Positions 22,204 through 34,475 are shown, counted from the first letter of the stretch. The stretch is DNA of 64,000 nucleotides from Rhizophagus irregularis (GCF_026210795.1 NC_089434.1:5642001-5706000); one strand, 5' to 3'. Notes: generated by a model not told the origin, from the letters alone. Made by a program: numbers and translations.

Positions 22204-22363
22204 TAAGAAAGGAAGGATGATATGAGAAATCATCAAAGAAATATAAGAAAGGAAGGATGATATGGGAAATCATCAAAGAAATATAAGAAAGGAAGGATGA
22301 TATGAGAAATCATCAAAGAAATATAGGAAAGGAAGGATGATATGAGAAATCATCAAAGAAATG
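22204..22363 (+). repeat. 40-bp x4 tandem repeat in gypsy leader
   Basis: Four near-identical units of GAAAGGAAGGATGATATGAG plus AAATCATCAAAGAAATATAA in the untranslated leader. Confidence 0.9.
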
Positions 22364-22771
22364 ATAAGATAAGGAAGACTTATCTGAAATATGAGAAAAT
22401 GTTACTATATATGAAAAAGGATATAGTAAAAGAAAATATATAAGAAAAATTAAAATATTATTGAATGATATACGAGAAATAAGAGAAAGTAATATTATGA
22501 AAAAGGAATATTACAGAATATATGAGAAATGAAAATATATGATATATTGAAAAAGTATATATCGAAAAGATGAATGAAATATTCAAGATAATAATGAAAA
22601 GATTTAAAAATTGAATGAAAATAAAAATTTATAATGAGAATGAATTTTGTGAATAATAAAAGTTAATAAATGATTGAAAAATTTGAAAAATATTATAAGA
22701 AAAGAAAAGTTATTAGTGACAAACCCGTAAACTACTATACTTCTATGAAGAAGGTAAAGGCAAGCCCGGTA

Positions 22772-23388
22772 AACAGGGCGGACATCCTTATATCACCTTG
22801 CCGATCATTTGCCGATCTTATAGTAAATTGGGTGATATCAGACTTTAAAGCTTCGGCCAAAGTCACAGAAGTTTGGCCGAAACTTGAAACTTTTATGGGT
22901 CATAGTTTAACTGATTTAAAATCAATGGCCGAAGTAATCATTCCTAATTTTAGGTAATCAAGAAGTTATGGCTAAATTTATACTTGCAATTATATTTGTT
23001 ATAATCTATATAATAAATAGAAATTTTCAAAATGCAATTTCTCAATCAATTTAGTGTAAAAATTTTATGAAATTACTATCAAAATGTTTGTCTTGACGAG
23101 ATGAATCTAAAAAACTAACAAAAATTAAATTTTAATCACTGGTTGTCACAATATCATTAAAATAATTTAATTTTCTAATTATTATTAAAATTCAGCCCAT
23201 TTTTGGGTTTTAGTTAATTTTTGGATTTGAAAACATTAATTTTCGGACTTTGGATGAATTTTGATAACAAATAAAATTTATATAGTTAAATTTGCAAAAA
23301 AATGGTATTTTTTATGTGATAATATTAAAATAGATGATCGGCAAAATGATCAGCAATAATGTGATAATATGAGGATGTCCGCCCTGTT
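22772..23388. mobile_element. MULE-like MITE inserted in gypsy leader
   Basis: This 617-bp element has inverted ends AACAGGGCGGACATCCT and GGATGTCCGCCCTGTT, followed inward by TATCAC and GCCGATCATTT motifs in inverted orientation. A 9-bp target duplication AGCCCGGTA is present at 22,763-22,771 and 23,389-23,397; that length is typical of Mutator-like elements. The 95-residue frame at 22,670-22,957 crosses the element border and is not a gene. Confidence 0.9.
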
Positions 23389-23397
23389 AGCCCGGTA

Positions 23398-24188
23398 TAG
23401 GTTACTAAACGAAAGAGAAAATTAAAGGATATTGTAAATATGAGAAATATTGAAATGTTATTATTTAATATATGGGAAATAATTTTATTACAATAAAAGA
23501 ATGATATGAAAGATTGTAAAAGATAATAATGAATTATATGAAATAAAATGATGTAATAATGATGTAGTAAAAGAAATATATAGCTGCCCCTTGGGCAGGG
23601 GCGACTGATTAATAAAAATATAAATGAATAAGAAAATAATAAAAGAAATAGTTGTGTCACCAGGGGCGTTATGTCAACAGAAATTTTAGTATGTTGATCG
23701 CTTAAAAATCCGTGGCTATCCAATTATAATAAAAAAATATTAATGAATTATAAAATGAAATGCGAGAAATGAAATAATATGAAATAGATTTGAAATAAAT
23801 ATTTTGGAAGTTAATATAAGAAAAAGATTAAAAATTACTAAAAGTTTAATGTTGTGTATAGAACTGGGAAGACCCAGTATAAATAAGCCTTTGTTAGTGA
23901 TCATATTAGTCTGACACTGGGCGGCCCCAGTTATAAACAATCCCTAGCTTTGATCACAGTTTATTTGCGCAAGATATGGAAATTTTATAAATAAAATCAC
24001 GATTATAGATTATAGATTATATTATAGAATGTATAGAGAAATTATAGAATCAAAGCTGGAACTTTGAAAATATTAGAATTTAAATTGTACTTTAAAGAAG
24101 TAAAAGATAAAATAGTAATTTAAATGATGTTAAGTTAATGATAAAATATAAATAAAAGTGAAATTATGAAATATTTAAATAAATAAAA
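23398..24188 (+). other. Rest of gypsy untranslated leader
   Basis: Purine/AT-rich leader between the MITE and the gag start. No coding frame on the plus strand. Minus-strand frames (23,325-23,723, 23,740-23,940) are antisense artefacts. It contains two related GACCCAGT/GGCCCCAGTTATAA patches at 23,870-23,930. Confidence 0.6.
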
Positions 24189-26996
24189 ATGTCCAATATA
24201 TACGATGAATTAGAAGAGATTAAAAGAAGACATGAAATAGAAGAACATAATGAATTAAGAGAAGAGTATCAAGTAGATCCTTCATGCCTAAAATGTTATA
24301 GTACTGATGAAATAGAGATAGGAGATTGGTTTAAAAGATTTTGGAAGATTTTTCAAAAAGTAATATTAGAAGCAATGAGTTATAATAGAAATACATATGT
24401 AAAATTAATGGAGTACATAATATTAACAAGAAAAGATGGAGAAGAAAGTTATCCATCTAGTAAAAAGAAAAGAAATAAAGAATTTGAGAAAATAAGAAGA
24501 GAAGGAGAAAAATTGTTAGATATAGTCGTAAGGTCAATTAGGTATAGAAATAAATCAGATTATAGAAAAATAGGAATTATATCAGTAATAAAAGTAATAT
24601 GTGAACATTATATACTCAGTGAAGATAACGAGTTTATATTAGATGATCAAACAGAAGAGAGTTTGTTAGGGAATAAAGAATTATTAACGTATAGATATAT
24701 TATAGAAGATGATGAATTGGATATAAGATTTACAAAATTTAAAGAATGGTTAGAAGAAATGGAATCAATAACCATTAAGAATAAAGGATATAGTACTATG
24801 AGAAATTTTAAAGAAATATTACATTTAGAAGAAAATATTGCAGAAGAAGAAAATAGAGAGAAAATCAAGAAGTTTCAGAAAAGTATAACATATCAATGGT
24901 GGGATGGAAATAAATATCCAAAACCATGGATGAATGATGATTTAACAGATAAGATAATAGAGAAAATAGTAGAAACAAAAGGTTTTGTTGAAGAACAAAG
25001 TGACATAGGAGAACTAGAAAGTTCAGATGATGTAGGAGAATCAAGTTCAAATGAAGGAGACGAACATATGGAAAGAATATATAGAAATTATTGGTTAGAG
25101 AATGGTTATGAAATTGATATTGAAGAAATAAGACGAATAATAAATTTTGGAGTAGAATATGAAATAATAAAAACTAAAGAATTTATGAGTTTTTACAAAA
25201 CTATTGAAGAATTAGATAATAAAGGAATAGAAGAAGAATTAAGAATATGGCATTATATGTATACAATAGAATGTCCAACATGTAATAAAATAATATTGAA
25301 GAAAGAAGCAATAGAAGCAGTAGAATACAATAAAGAATTTATAGAAAAGATATGTAAAAGTTGTTATGAAAAAGGACCAGAAAATTTAGAAAATGAGAAT
25401 AAATTAGATGATGAAACAGAAATAGAGAAAAGATTAGAACAGTTAAAAAATTTAATTAAAATTTTAGAAATTGAAGTTTCTGACAGAGAATTATTAAGAT
25501 TAATAAGTATGGGATATAGAGATGTTGATATATTAAGTGCAGACTTTATAAGAAAATTTCAAGAATATAAAAATGAATCAGAAAAAGAAATAAAGAGAAT
25601 ATTAAATGAATATTTAAAGAAATTTGAAATTGAAGAAAGTGAAGAAGAAGTTGAAGAAGAAAATGATGATACAGATGATTCAGAAAAGATTGGAGAAATA
25701 TTAGATCCAGAAGAACATGAGATTTGGGAAGAAAATACCAGAAGTTTTAATGAGAGCGAAAACGAAAATGTTATAAATACAGAAGGTTTTGGTCTAAGTC
25801 AAAATTCAGATTCGAATAATTCATTAAATATTGAAAATTCTGATAACGAAAGTGAAATATCTGATTATAATTTACAAGAATTATTTCAAGAGAATATATT
25901 GTTAAATATGGCAAATCAAGATCAAATAAAGAGAATAGTAGAAAATGCTATAGGACTCGCACCTAATACATTAGATAATGCATTAGGAGCAGGGCAAACT
26001 TTAATAGATAGAATTCAAACTGCAGGAATGGGAGGAATAGTAGGTATGCCAATTTTTAGTGGAAAAGAAGATGAAGATGTTAACGACTGGATTAGACAAT
26101 TTGAAGTAGCGTTTACAGTAAGTGGAAGAGTAGAAGGAAATGTTGGGGGAGGTGTATGCAACTAAAATAAAGCAAATGTAGCAATAACATGTTTAAGAGG
26201 AACTGCATTACAATGGTATAATGAAGAAAAAGAAAGAGTAGCAGCTAATTTAGTAAACTGGTGTGATCATAATGATGATAGAAATTTGAAAAATAAATTA
26301 ATTAATAGATTTACTAGAGAAGATGTTAAAAGAAGAAAAATGATAGAATTGACAAGGATTAAACAAGAAAAAAATGAAAGTGTTGAAGAATATACTGGAA
26401 GATTTAGGTCAATATTAAGAATTGCAACTAGAGGTCAAGCATTACATGATACATATCAAGTAAATTATTATATCTAAGGATTAGAACCTACATTGGGGTA
26501 CCAAGTTAGAAGAAGTAATCCAACAGATTTAAGTGATGCAATTAAAACGGCAAGAGGAGAAGAAGAAGCCAAAAATGAATTGATAAGGAAAACAACAGGT
26601 ATAAATATAGAACAAATAAGTCAAGAAAAGAATATAGAAGAAATTTTAAAAGAAGGAACGAATAAAAGAGAAGAAAATGAAATATATAGAAAGATGCAAA
26701 AGCCAGTTAATGAAAAAGATATTGATGAATTAAGTAAAGCGTTAGAACAATTTAGAGCAGAAAGAATAGCTATGGGAGAAACGTTGAATGAAATAAAAAA
26801 TCAACAAAGAAGAAATATAAATAGAAATGCAAATACAAGAAATGCAAGAATTATGAGATGCTATGAATGCAATGAAGAAGGTCATATAAGACCAGAATGT
26901 CCACAATTAAGACGAAGAATAATTATAGAACGCAAAATAATTTTAATAGAAATAATAATAATGAAAGAAGAAATAATAATGATAATAGAAATATAA
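24189..26996 (+). pseudogene. gag: gypsy gag with long N-terminal extension
   Basis: One frame from the ATG at 24,189 runs to 26,996 with two in-frame TAA codons (26,163-26,165 and 26,475-26,477). At the second the flanking sequence YYI-x-GLEPTLGY strongly suggests a lost Gln (CAA). The Retrotrans_gag-like domain starts only at about residue 610 (MPIFSGKEDEDVNDWIRQFE; LRGTALQWYNEE; RFTREDVKRR). It is followed by the CCHC knuckle CYECNEEGHIRPEC (about 26,858-26,899). The first ~600 residues form a highly charged Glu/Lys-rich extension with a CPTC...CKSC zinc-ribbon-like pair (residues ~360-395) and an acidic Ser/Asn-rich linker. This is unusually long for gypsy gag. After ~26,910 the frame shifts by one base. 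Confidence 0.85.
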
Positions 26997-27797
26997 ATTT
27001 AATGGATCACGAAAGATATTACGATAATAATAGAAATTATGATAATGGTAATTATTATAATGATTACGAAACATATAAGTATGAAAAAGAAATATTTCCA
27101 ACTTTAAGAAGTGGTAGAAAATATGGAAGAGATTTAGATAATGAAGATATCGAAATGGAAATTGAAGATGTTCCAATACCACCAAAAAGAGAATATGATA
27201 TAAAAATGGATATTGATGGTGAAAGAAAAAGAGGATTTTCTAATAAAGAAGATAGAGATAAAGCATATCGATCAAGAAGAAGATATAACCAATGTGAAAG
27301 ATGTGGATTAAGAGGTCATTTTATAAAAGAATGTTCAAATCCAGGAATGAAAAGAGGAAATAAAAATATTAGAGTACGAGTTAATGTACCACCAGAAAAA
27401 TATGTAATGGATATGTATAATGAAAAAGCAAATATAACATATGGACAAATTTATAATGAAAATCCAAAATTTAGAAGAATAGCTAGAAATTATGATGAAG
27501 ATGATAATGCATGACTACACTCGGACCAACAAATAAAAAGTGCAGATAATAAAAGTGAAACTAGAGCAATGAGAAGTGAAGTTATAATAAAAGGAAAATT
27601 AGTATCAGTAATAATAGATTCAAAAGCATCAGTCAGTTTAATATCAGATAAATTAAGAAAAGAATTAAATATTCCAATAATAGAAAAGAGTGATATTAGA
27701 TTTATAATGGCTAATGGAATAAGAGTTGCATCAAAAGGAAAAATAGAAATAACAATAGAAATAAATGAAAATACAGAAATGAAAATAATTATGGACG
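26897..27797 (+). pseudogene. gag C-terminus and protease N-terminal part
   Basis: Continues gag in a frame shifted by one base. An Asn/Arg-rich stretch is followed by a second CCHC knuckle (CERCGLRGHFIKEC, ~27,292-27,335). A TGA at 27,512-27,514, probably from CGA, interrupts the frame. The same frame then enters the aspartic protease (SVIIDSKASVSLIS, ~27,605). The catalytic triad reads D-S-K-A where gypsy proteases have D-S/T-G-A, so Gly is replaced by Lys. Two G-to-A changes would explain it, and it should inactivate the enzyme. The frame is cut at 27,797 by the DDE transposon insertion and resumes at 30,978 without loss of phase. Confidence 0.8.
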
Positions 27798-27800
27798 TAA

Positions 27801-30800
27801 GGGGAGTGACACATATTACGTGATATTAGGGTTATTATAAAGTTGACCCCCTCCCCCCTTGTGAGACGTATTTTCATGTGATGTATTATTTAACCAATTA
27901 TCATTAAGGCATCATTTTGATCTCGTTCAAAAATTTTTTTTTCAATTAATATTAAACATCTAAATGAATGTAGAAATACGATACTCTACTTTTATTTTAA
28001 ATAAAACACTGAAATATTTATTTTTGATTCATAATGTATTAAAAACTATTTTGAAATATTTATTTTTATGGAATTTGTAATTTGTAAGAAAATGACAGGA
28101 AAATTTGGAGTTATGGAAATATAAGTATGCATTGATTTAATAAGTACTTTTTATCAATATACTACAAAAAAAAATCTAGAGTTTGATATACATGATGATC
28201 GTACATCTAACGTGACTTAAAAAAATGATTATTAAAATTTTCGTGTCTAATTTTCATGTCTGAAAAATTTTATATCCAAAACTTCAACATGCAGGCTTTT
28301 CTAATTACACCGAAATATAACAAATTTTATATTTATAAGACCCCTACAACTCCATACCAGAGGTTCTGCAATGCTTTTGGATATCATCGTATGGTAAATA
28401 CAAGAAATCCTGCATACCCAAAAATTAGTCTATGCATAGAATGTAATAACGCGTGGAAGGAGTTTCGACATAAATCTAAGGAGGATATTGAAAGTAAAAT
28501 TAGTGAATACTTAGCAACCCCAATCCCGATCCAAGGTTTTATGCAAATTAATCAGTCACAACCCGGCTCATCTCAAAGTTTAAAGCCCACTCAAACTAAC
28601 CAAGTCCTTCAAAGTCCTATTGAAGAAATTATTATAGCTGACTCCACTCCACCTCCTAATGCTGCTGCACAGAAAAAAGCTGCAGAAACTATTAATGCAA
28701 CTAACATGAAGCTTGCTGAACTTCAGCAAATTTATAATTCTACTAATGACTTGGAGATTCGGAATAATTTATTGGAACATATGGCAACTCTCAAGCAAAC
28801 TCTACATGATGAGGATAACAAGATTAAAAAATTGAAACGTCACGCAGGATATCAATGAAAATGTAGAGCAAAAAAAATAAAGCATCTACAAGAGCACCAA
28901 GAAGTAATTCAATATGATTCACCTGGTCGTCCATCTTTTTTAATTCAATATCCCAATTTACATGAACATATACACGAATGTATTGAGTTTGGAGCTGCAG
29001 ATAAAAAAAGAAGAAAAGAAGTTATTAAAGTTAGAACCATTCGTCATCTTCGAGAGAATCTTAATTCAAAATATAATGAATACCTTTCACGTACCACTCT
29101 CAACAATTACTTGCTACCATCTCGATCAAATACTAAAGCAGCAAAGACACATCACCATCCAGCTCTTGTTGCAAATGCCTCAGTTTCACGAACTGAAAAA
29201 AATGAGCATATTGATGAACACTATTGTCTTGCATCTGTGAAAGGTGCAAAACAATTCGCGGCATTATTTTCAACCCATTCCGTAATCATTTCTCAGGACG
29301 ATAAAGTCAAGGTTCCTCTAGGTATTCCTGCAGTCGGAAGAACGTTTCAAACTATACAAAGTTTTCAAGAGCCAGTTACATTACCCGATCATGATTTTCC
29401 AGTCGGTATGCAGCAAAAACTTATCCCATCAGTTTACTTACTAATTAATCTGAGTGATACGAATAATACTTTCCGCAACAGTCAACTTTCAATTTTTGTA
29501 CGTCCACAATATCATGTTGGTACAAGCTCAAGTACCCATATGAGTGATTTTAACTCGCTAATTCAAGATAGCCAATTTGATGGGATATTAAAAATCAACG
29601 GCCAAATCAAACCTATTTGGATACTTTTAGTTGATGGAGGTCCAGATAAAAATCCCCGCCATATGAAGAATATATTTCAATATTGTAAAATGTTCTGTAA
29701 TTTTGATCTTGACTATCTATCCGTTCGGACACATGCACCTGGACAATCAGCATATAATCCTGTTGAGCGTAGTATGTCAACACTCTCTCAAAAACTGGCT
29801 GGCATAACACTACCGATTGATAAATTCGGTTCCCACCTTAACTCCCAAGGTCAAGTAACGGATTTGGAGCTAGCAATGAAGAACTTTCGTTATGCTGGTG
29901 AAGCATTGTGTACTTTTTGGAAACGTGATCCTATTTTTGGGAAACCAGTTATTGCGCAATATACTGACCAAAAAAATTCTCCATTCGATGATATCCTATT
30001 TCCTGGATCTGAAAATATAAATGAATCAGCTGTACCTTGGCAATGGATAGAAAATCACATCAAAATATGTCAATACTCACTTGATATTAAGAAATGCGAG
30101 GATTCTTCCTGTTGTTCACCTAAACGTCATGAGGAGGCAGCCGTTCTTCTTGCAGAAAATGATGGATTTCTCCCACCTGTAACAAAGGGAAAAGATGGGC
30201 ATTTCCTAAACCCGCTTCATATATTAGAATATTGTGACAAGCTCAAAATACCTGGAAATGATGCCCACTGTCCTTCAATTAATGCAGACACTTATGAACG
30301 TCTTTGCTGTTCTGAATGTGATGCGTATTTTCCAACGCTTTCTATGGTTGCTCAACATAAAAAAATTCAACATCCAAAATGACGAGGACGACCAGCCAAA
30401 AAAAAACTATTTACTAATTCCATTGACGATTTTTCAGTTATACCTGCGTGTGATGTACGAGTTTAATTATAAATGATCGGGAAATACAATCAGAAGGTGA
30501 ATAAAGAGGTGTGCCAACTTTAAATTTTAAAATTAGACCAGGTAAAAGTTTTTAGAAGAGGAATATTTGTTTTATTATATAAGAACACTTGTTAACGTTC
30601 TTATTTGCTTTTTTTTTTGTAGGTACAGGTTTTAACATTGGAATTAAGCCGGGTAGGACTGTAGGAGGAAGACTAATAAAATTAAATGTTTCGTAGTTAT
30701 TTTTTTTGAAAATAAACTAAAAGAGGTGGTGCGACACGACTTAAAACAAAGAACAAAGATGTGTATGTAATACGTTACACTGTTATAATAAAACAAAAAA

Positions 30801-30974
30801 CATTAATAAATCACATGAAAAGAATTTTATTGGCAAATTATTGTTTTTAATTTTCGCTAGAGTTACGAACCAGAAAACTAATTCTGGCCACTATAAATAA
30901 ATATCACGTGACAAATGAGATATTTGCGAACCCCTTCCCCCCCTTTAATAATTACGTGATATGTGTCACTCCCC
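27801..30974 (+). mobile_element. DDE transposon copy 1, complete, TAA duplication
   Basis: This 3,174-bp element has inverted ends GGGGAGTGACACATATTACG and (right, reverse complement) GGGGAGTGACACATATCACG. TAA lies on both sides (27,798-27,800 and 30,975-30,977). Excision leaves the gypsy protease frame intact. One long gene fills it. Fragments of a second copy lie at 17,096-17,239, 21,461-21,483, 35,099-35,613 and 36,194-36,212. The 3-bp TAA duplication is Harbinger-like, but the transposase does not show a Harbinger DDE domain that I recognise. Confidence 0.95.
28256..30466 (+). CDS. DDE-type transposase with C2H2 finger and AT-hook
   Basis: One frame of 736 codons from the ATG at 28,256 to TAA at 30,464-30,466, interrupted only by two TGA codons (28,856-28,858 and 30,380-30,382). 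Both sit where Arg (CGA) fits; the second directly precedes RGRPAKKK, an AT-hook. The N-terminal part has a Cys-rich segment (FCNAFGYH...CIECNNAW) and a Gln/Ser-rich linker. The catalytic core has candidate DDE residues: Asp in SQDDKVKVPLG (~29,295), Asp in LLVDGGPDKNP (~29,632) and Glu in AYNPVERSMSTLS (~29,765). A C2H2 finger (CCSECDAYFPTLSMVAQHKK, ~30,307-30,370) lies just before the AT-hook. Related proteins with SQDDK/VDGGPD/APG.SAYN.VER exist in other eukaryotes as far as I recall; I cannot name the superfamily with certainty. Probably a nearly intact transposase disabled by two C-to-T changes. Confidence 0.8.
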
Positions 30975-30977
30975 TAA

Positions 30978-32661
30978 TTGAATCAGTAGAAAAAGAATTA
31001 ATATTAGGAAATGATGTATTAAGAGAAAAAGAAGGAATAATAAATTATAATAAAAAGATATTAATATTAAGAGAAGATGGAAAAGATATTGAAATACCAA
31101 TAGAATATGAAAATAATGACGAAAATATTAATGATGATAATGATAGTGATGATAGTGAAGATGAAGATAGTGAAAATGAATATGAAGAAACAAGTGAACG
31201 AGAAATATATTTAATAAATAATGAAGAAAAAGGACATATTATAGAGGAAAACTATTAGGTCTTGGCCATAATAATGGAGAGACATTAAAGATGCACAAAG
31301 ATTGGACAGACGAAATAAAATATAAAGATTTAGAGAAATTACAAGAGAAAGAGTTAAAAGATTTAGTTAAAGAATATGAAGATATTTGTATATATGGAGA
31401 TAAAAAAATAAGTAAAACAAATATAGTAAAATGCAATATAAGGTTAAAAGATGAAACGCCAATAAATCAAAAAGCATATAGAGAAAGTACAGAAAATAGA
31501 GAAATAATAAAAAAAGAAATAGATAAAATGTTAAAAGAAGAAATAATACAAGAATCATGTAGTCCATGGTCATCACCAGTAGTAATAGTGAATAAGAAGA
31601 CAGGAGATAAGAGATTTTGTATAGATTTTAGAAAAATAAATCAAATGACGATAACAGACGCATATCCTTTGCCAAGAATAGATGACTTATTAGAAAAATT
31701 CAGAGTAGCAAAATGGTTTACAACAATTGATTTAGCAAGTGGATATTGGCAAATAGAGATGAAAGAAGAAGATAAAGAAAAGACGGCATTTATTTGTAGT
31801 CAAGGATTATATGAATTTAATGTTATGCCGTTTGGATTAAAAAATGCACCGGCAATATTTTAAAGAACAATGAATAAAATATTTAAAGAATACTTGGATA
31901 AATTTATGAACGTATATATAGATGATATTATAATATATTCGAAAAATTGGAATGAACATTTATAACATATAAAAATGGTATTAGAAGAATTAAGAAAAGC
32001 GAATATAATGTTAAAGTTAAAGAAATGTGAATGGGCGAAAAAGAATGTAGAATATTTGGGACATATAGTAGGAACAGATGGGTTAAAACCAGATGATAAG
32101 AAAATAGAAAAGATTAAAAATTTAAAACCGCCAAAGAATATTAAACAAATAAGAGAAATAAATGGATTATGTTCATATTATAGAAAATTTGTGAAAGGAT
32201 ATTCAAAAATAGTAAAACCAATAATGGAATTAACGAGAAAGAATATTCCTTTTGTGTGGACAGATAAACAACAAAAAGCATTAGAAGAATTAAAAGAAAA
32301 ATTAATAAATTATCCGATATTACAACATCCAAATTTTGAAAAAGAATTTATATTAATAACAGATGCATCAGGAGAAGGATTAGGAGCTATATTAGAACAA
32401 TTAGATGAAAATAATAGAGAAATAGTTATTAGTTACGCAAGTAGAAGTTTAGTAAATGCAGAAAAGAGGTATCTGATAACAGAATTAGAATGTTTAGCAG
32501 TATTTTGGGGAATAAAATATTTTCATAAATATTTATTTGGAAGAAAATTTAAAGTAATAACAGATCATGCAGCATTAAAAGGATTTATAAGTACATCAAA
32601 AGTTCCTAAAGGAAGAAGAGGAAGATGGATGATGGAATTACAACAATATGATTTTGAAATA
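30978..32661 (+). pseudogene. pol: gypsy pol: protease end, reverse transcriptase, RNase H
   Basis: After the insertion the protease frame continues (ILGNDVLREKEGIINY) into an acidic linker, then shifts by one base near 31,245. Reverse transcriptase runs from ~31,440: PWSSPVVIVNKKTGDKRFCI, LPRIDDLL, TTIDLASGYWQI, FNVMPFGLKNAPAIF, and the catalytic YIDD at ~31,915. TAA stops at 31,861-31,863 (after APAIF, where Gln is near-invariant) and 31,963-31,965 break it. RNase H follows (ITDASGEGLGAILEQ, TELECLAVFWGIKYFHKYL, VITDHAALKGF). The frame is interrupted at 32,661 by a palindromic MITE. The missing end (IVHRPGKENKNADAMSRL) resumes at 32,941-33,000. Confidence 0.92.
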
Positions 32662-32940
32662 CACTGGTAAAAAAATGATTTATCCTACACATATCTTACA
32701 CATATTGGGTACTCAAAATGTAGAAAATCATACACAAATAATACACATATCATACACATATCGGGTACTAATATATATATCATACATATATCAGGTACCT
32801 GATAGGTATACTATATATATAAGTACCCAATATGTATATGATATGTGTATTATTTGTGTATGATTTTCTACATTTTGAGTACCCGATATATGTAAGATAT
32901 GTGTAGAATATGTGTAGGGTAGACCATTTTTTTACCAGTG
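32662..32940. mobile_element. Palindromic MITE with ATA target duplication
   Basis: 279 bp with ~115-bp inverted arms. The ends are CACTGGTAAAAAAATG and CATTTTTTTACCAGTG; inside are TACACATAT, GGGTACTCAAAATGTAG and AATCATACACAAATAATA with mirrored copies. ATA at 32,659-32,661 and 32,941-32,943 flanks it, and removal joins ..FEI to VHRPGKENKNADAMSRL in frame. The whole element can fold into one long hairpin. No coding capacity. Confidence 0.95.
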
Positions 32941-33000
32941 ATAGTACATAGACCAGGAAAAGAAAATAAAAATGCTGATGCGATGTCAAGGTTAATATGA

Positions 33001-33196
33001 GAAAGATAGAAGTTAAAAATTATAAATAATAATGAATAATGAGACAAATAAAAATTAAAAATGGTTGAAAGAATAGGATTAGAAATATATATATTTATAA
33101 TTCATACAAATATAAATTATCATTGCATATTATTTGAAGATAAAGAAATAAAATTTATTTTACCATTTGAAAACGAAATAGAAAATTTATTAACAA
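33001..33196 (+). other. Degenerate gypsy linker between RNase H and integrase
   Basis: Contains a frame reading FIIHTNINYHCILFEDKEIKF and related residues, out of phase with both neighbours. It is probably the broken connection region of pol. Confidence 0.55.
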
Positions 33197-34420
33197 ATGG
33201 ATGAAAAAGAATATGATAAAATTTTAAAGAATATAGAAAAAGAAGAAAAATACGTACAAGAAAATGGAGTTTTATATAAAATTAAAGATGAAAATAAATT
33301 TAGAGTAATAAGAAGATTTGAATTAGAAGGAATAATGTATATGATGCATGATCGTGAATTATCAGCACATTTTGGGATTCAAGCTACATATGAAAAAGTA
33401 AAAGAAAAATATTGGTGGAAGAATATGAAACGAGATGTAGAAAAATATGTAAAAAGTTGTGATAATTGTCAAAGAAGAAATAATCCACAAGGGTTACATG
33501 AATTACATCCAATAGAAGTAAAAGAACCTTTTCATATGATTGGAATAGATGTAATAGAACCATTACCAATAACAGAAGAAGGAAATAAATATATAGTAGT
33601 AGCAATAGATTTCTTTACGAAATGGCCAGAAGCAAAAGCAATAAAAGAAGCAAACGCAAAAGAAATATCAAAATTTATTTATGAAGAAATAATTTGTCGA
33701 CATGGATGTCCAAAGAAAATACTTACAGATAATGGATCAGAATTTAATAATCAATTAACTAAAAATCTTACAGAAAAATTTAATGTTCAACATAAATTCT
33801 CGACTCCTTATCACCCTAAAACAAATGGATTGGTAGAACGATTTAATAAAACATTAATAGAATCATTGGCAAAATTAGTAAAAGAAAAATTAACGATATA
33901 TAGAAATAGAAAATATGAAGATAAAAATTGGGATCAAAGAATAGCACCAATATTGTTTGCATATAGAAGTAAAATACAGAAATCAAGTAAAATGACACCA
34001 TTTTATTTGACTTATGGAAGAAGAGTAATATTACCAAATGACGAAGAAGTTAAAGGAATTACAATGATTAAAAGAATAGAACATATAATAGAAGAATTAC
34101 CAATAAAAAGAAATGAAGCAAAGAAGAATATTGAAAAAGCACAAGAACAACAAAAGAAATATCATGACAAAATTGGAAAATGAAAACAAAACTTTCAAAT
34201 AGGAGATAAAGTATTATATTTTGACGCGGCAAAATACAAAACACATACAGGAAAACTAGAGGAAAAATGGAAGGGACCATATTATATACATGAAGTGATA
34301 ATAAATGGATCGTACAAAATTAAAGAATTAAATGGAAGAATTTTAAGAAGACCAGTAAATGGAGAATTATTAAAGGAATATTTTGATAGGAAAATATTTG
34401 AACCATATATAGTAATATAA
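33197..34420 (+). pseudogene. gypsy integrase
   Basis: The HHCC zinc domain is visible (HDRELSAH, then CDNCQRR), followed by the core with D (MIGIDVIEPLP, ~33,545), D (ILTDNGSEFNN, ~33,728) and E (TNGLVERFNKT, ~33,835). GPY/F-type C-terminal features follow (GDKVLYFD, KWKGPYYIHEV). A TGA at 34,181-34,183, likely from CGA, splits the C-terminal domain from the core; the frame then continues to TAA at 34,418-34,420. This enzyme inserts the cDNA into the genome. Confidence 0.93.
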
Positions 34421-34475
34421 TATGTTTGAGACCCGAATTCGATTCTTAAATTAATTTATGGGACATAAATTTTTC

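Noticed and set aside
26943-27185. Minus-strand Tyr/His-rich frame in gag
   Set aside because: Antisense of an AAT/AGA-rich coding region.
32648-32989. Short frames across the palindromic MITE
   Set aside because: They arise from the mirrored repeat and cross the insertion border.
24189-34420. Reassigned genetic code (TAA = Gln) in the gypsy element
   Set aside because: Gln is normally encoded by CAA throughout the same element, and stops also include TGA/TAG; deamination explains them better.
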